Shown here: positions 62,816 through 64,000 of the stretch, piece after piece
Layout of the letters: each line of letters starts with the position of its first letter
Numbering within the stretch: the first letter of the stretch is position 1
Assembly: GCF_000495855.1 (NCBI RefSeq)
Contig: NZ_AWGF01000005.1
Coordinates: forward strand, 124,001-188,000
Length of the DNA stretch: 64,000 nt
Reading direction: 5' to 3'
Source: Asticcacaulis sp. YBE204
GTDB taxonomy: Bacteria; Pseudomonadota; Alphaproteobacteria; Caulobacterales; Caulobacteraceae
Notes under the pieces: model-generated
Told to the model about the DNA's origin: nothing
What the model saw: the letters and a program-made list of their open reading frames with translations, nothing else
Databases searched by the model: none
Position numbers and translations under genes: made by a program

Positions 62816-64000
62816 TTAAGGGTGTGTGATCGAAAAATCCGTGACGAATGGTCCTAGCTTAATATTGCCGGACTCAGGTGATTGGACTTTTCGTCCGCCT
62901 ATGGTTAGATTTTCGATACGAACGTTTTTAACCGCCGTGCTTTCAGAGAGGCCTGAAATAATCGACGCACTGGGCATGCCTTCGCCGGTAAAGGCAATAT
63001 TGCGCAGGATGACGTTTTCAACCCCTCGACCGGCGGACTTGTTGTAGCGAGAACTATTGCCGGCCACGATGTGGATCAACTTACCTTCTTCAATGCGTTC
63101 GACGCGAATATTCGAAAAACTGATGTCCTTGATCAGGGTCGAGTCCCCGGAAAATATGGCCATAGCGCCTTCCCACGGCTCGTCATCTTCATCCAGATTA
63201 AGGACGTCGATATTGTCGAACGTCACTGAGTGGATAGTACGTGGGCGGGCGTTATCGCCGAAATGCCCGACATACATGGCGTGCGCCACATCGTTCCAGA
63301 AGGTCGAGTTCGTAACCCGAATATCGTAGGTGTCGTACGATTCAGCCGACGGTGCTGTATCGGTCTTGGTTGCGCAAATCGGGCAGTCGTTCACGGCGTA
63401 AACGACAACGGCATCGTCCGAGGTTCTGAGATAGGCCTGATCTACATAGACGTGCTGGGATGTGGAAATCCCAAACCCATCAGACCATTTACCCGAGGTG
63501 AAGCCGGTGATCCCGGTCAGCTTGACATTGACCGAGTGTCTAATGTTGGAAATGCGAGCCGCCGCCTCTTTGTCATCGTTGACGACAATGAAGTCTTCCA
63601 GTGAGACGTTCTTAGAGCCGTCGATCTCGACCGCCCGACCAGTGTTGTAAATCAGGCCGCGTCCCATGATGCGGACGTTTTCCACGCCCCGAAGGTCGAA
63701 GTTGCCATTGAGGATGGCACCACCATCCAGATAGATGGTGTCACCAGACCTCGGCCTGAAAATCTTACCGCCATCGTCTGGATTATGAAGGCCGGGGCCA
63801 TAATAACGAACATTGTCTCCAACGGGTTTGGCGGCCGGTGGCGCGCCCGCCAGAATATGAATATTGTGCAGGCGGTCATCATCGAATTGCAGCGAGAAGC
63901 GGCCCGGTTTTTCCAGTGTAAAGCTGACAATCTTGCCTTTGCGGGTGAGTTTGAGGTCGGGTTTGCGCGGAAGGACATCAACCGTCTGGAAGGTGCCGTT
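62816..64000 (-). CDS. GH28-like beta-helix glycoside hydrolase (partial, 5' end outside window)
   Basis: The frame is open from the right edge to the stop at 62816 (394 residues seen). It reads VRYYGPGLHNPDDGGKIF, then GDTIYLDGGAILNG, ENVRIMGRGLIYN and many short beta-helix turns (FDNIDVL, ISFSNIRVE, VENVILRNIAFTGE). This is the right-handed parallel beta-helix of GH28/GH49-type enzymes. SDDAVVVY and YVGHFGDNA may contain active-site residues. An internal ATG at 63685 is not the real start because the fold continues upstream. It likely acts on a plant cell-wall polysaccharide together with the downstream operon. Confidence 0.85.
   Translation of the reverse strand, partial: NGTFQTVDVLPRKPDLKLTRKGKIVSFTLEKPGRFSLQFDDDRLHNIHILAGAPPAAKPVGDNVRYYGPGLHNPDDGGKIFRPRSGDTIYLDGGAILNGNFDLRGVENVRIMGRGLIYNTGRAVEIDGSKNVSLEDFIVVNDDKEAAARISNIRHSVNVKLTGITGFTSGKWSDGFGISTSQHVYVDQAYLRTSDDAVVVYAVNDCPICATKTDTAPSAESYDTYDIRVTNSTFWNDVAHAMYVGHFGDNARPRTIHSVTFDNIDVLNLDEDDEPWEGAMAIFSGDSTLIKDISFSNIRVERIEEGKLIHIVAGNSSRYNKSAGRGVENVILRNIAFTGEGMPSASIISGLSESTAVKNVRIENLTIGGRKVQSPESGNIKLGPFVTDFSITHP

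Overview
The window looks like a G+C-rich alphaproteobacterium, most likely a Caulobacteraceae member close to Asticcacaulis. The reasons are an astexin-type lasso-peptide locus with a TonB receptor, FecR and ECF sigma partners and a dedicated isopeptidase, plus pectin-use genes and VirB-type conjugation genes of alphaproteobacterial style. This placement comes from gene content, not from a database search.

Left part, mobile-element backbone (1-14.4 kb): a ParA partition ATPase runs off the left edge. Behind its start lies a very regular array of RRTAYC-type hexamers repeated every 10 bp for about 390 bp (703-1093). A complete VirB/VirD4 type IV secretion operon follows (1.4-12.5 kb), then a small lipoprotein and an orphan LPD7-type relaxase tail domain. 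A second, short cluster of the same hexamers sits at 14.34 kb.

Island (14.5-33 kb): two tandem tyrosine recombinases, the first frameshifted, are followed by one eight-gene defence operon (17.1-26.9 kb). It interleaves a type I restriction-modification system (half-size HsdS, HsdM, HsdS, HsdR) with RhuM, a Kiwa-like gene pair and a SprT/YgjP-type metallopeptidase. A four-gene operon runs the other way (26.9-29.9 kb): a small protein with an N-terminal Met-Gly and a Gly/Ser-rich start, a PfkB-kinase/nucleoside-deoxyribosyltransferase fusion, a QueC-like enzyme and an HhH-GPD glycosylase. I consider this the best candidate for an undescribed system, possibly nucleobase conjugation to protein. 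A large tyrosine-recombinase-like protein closes the island. A shared 16-bp sequence (14466-14481 and 32956-32971) brackets it and may be the attachment-site core.

Middle (33-48 kb): a divergent LysR/SDR pair, a McjD-sized ABC exporter, three paralogous XRE regulators with palindromic operators, then the lasso locus. That locus has ECF sigma, FecR, TonB receptor and isopeptidase on the + strand, and cyclase, fused B1-B2 protease and a 47-residue precursor on the - strand, with a GntR regulator behind.

Right part (48-64 kb): an XRE regulator, SRAP protein, two unrecognised proteins, a DUF6880-like protein, a decayed second copy of the SDR gene, a serine hydrolase, an IS21 remnant, a Fic protein under an array of TGTCGAT half-sites, decayed gene fragments, an AlkB/2OG-oxygenase pair, and an operon for uptake and degradation of pectin-type oligosaccharides (MFS symporter, GH88, ROK kinase, GH28-like hydrolase running off the right edge). 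I saw no rRNA or tRNA genes and no CRISPR array.
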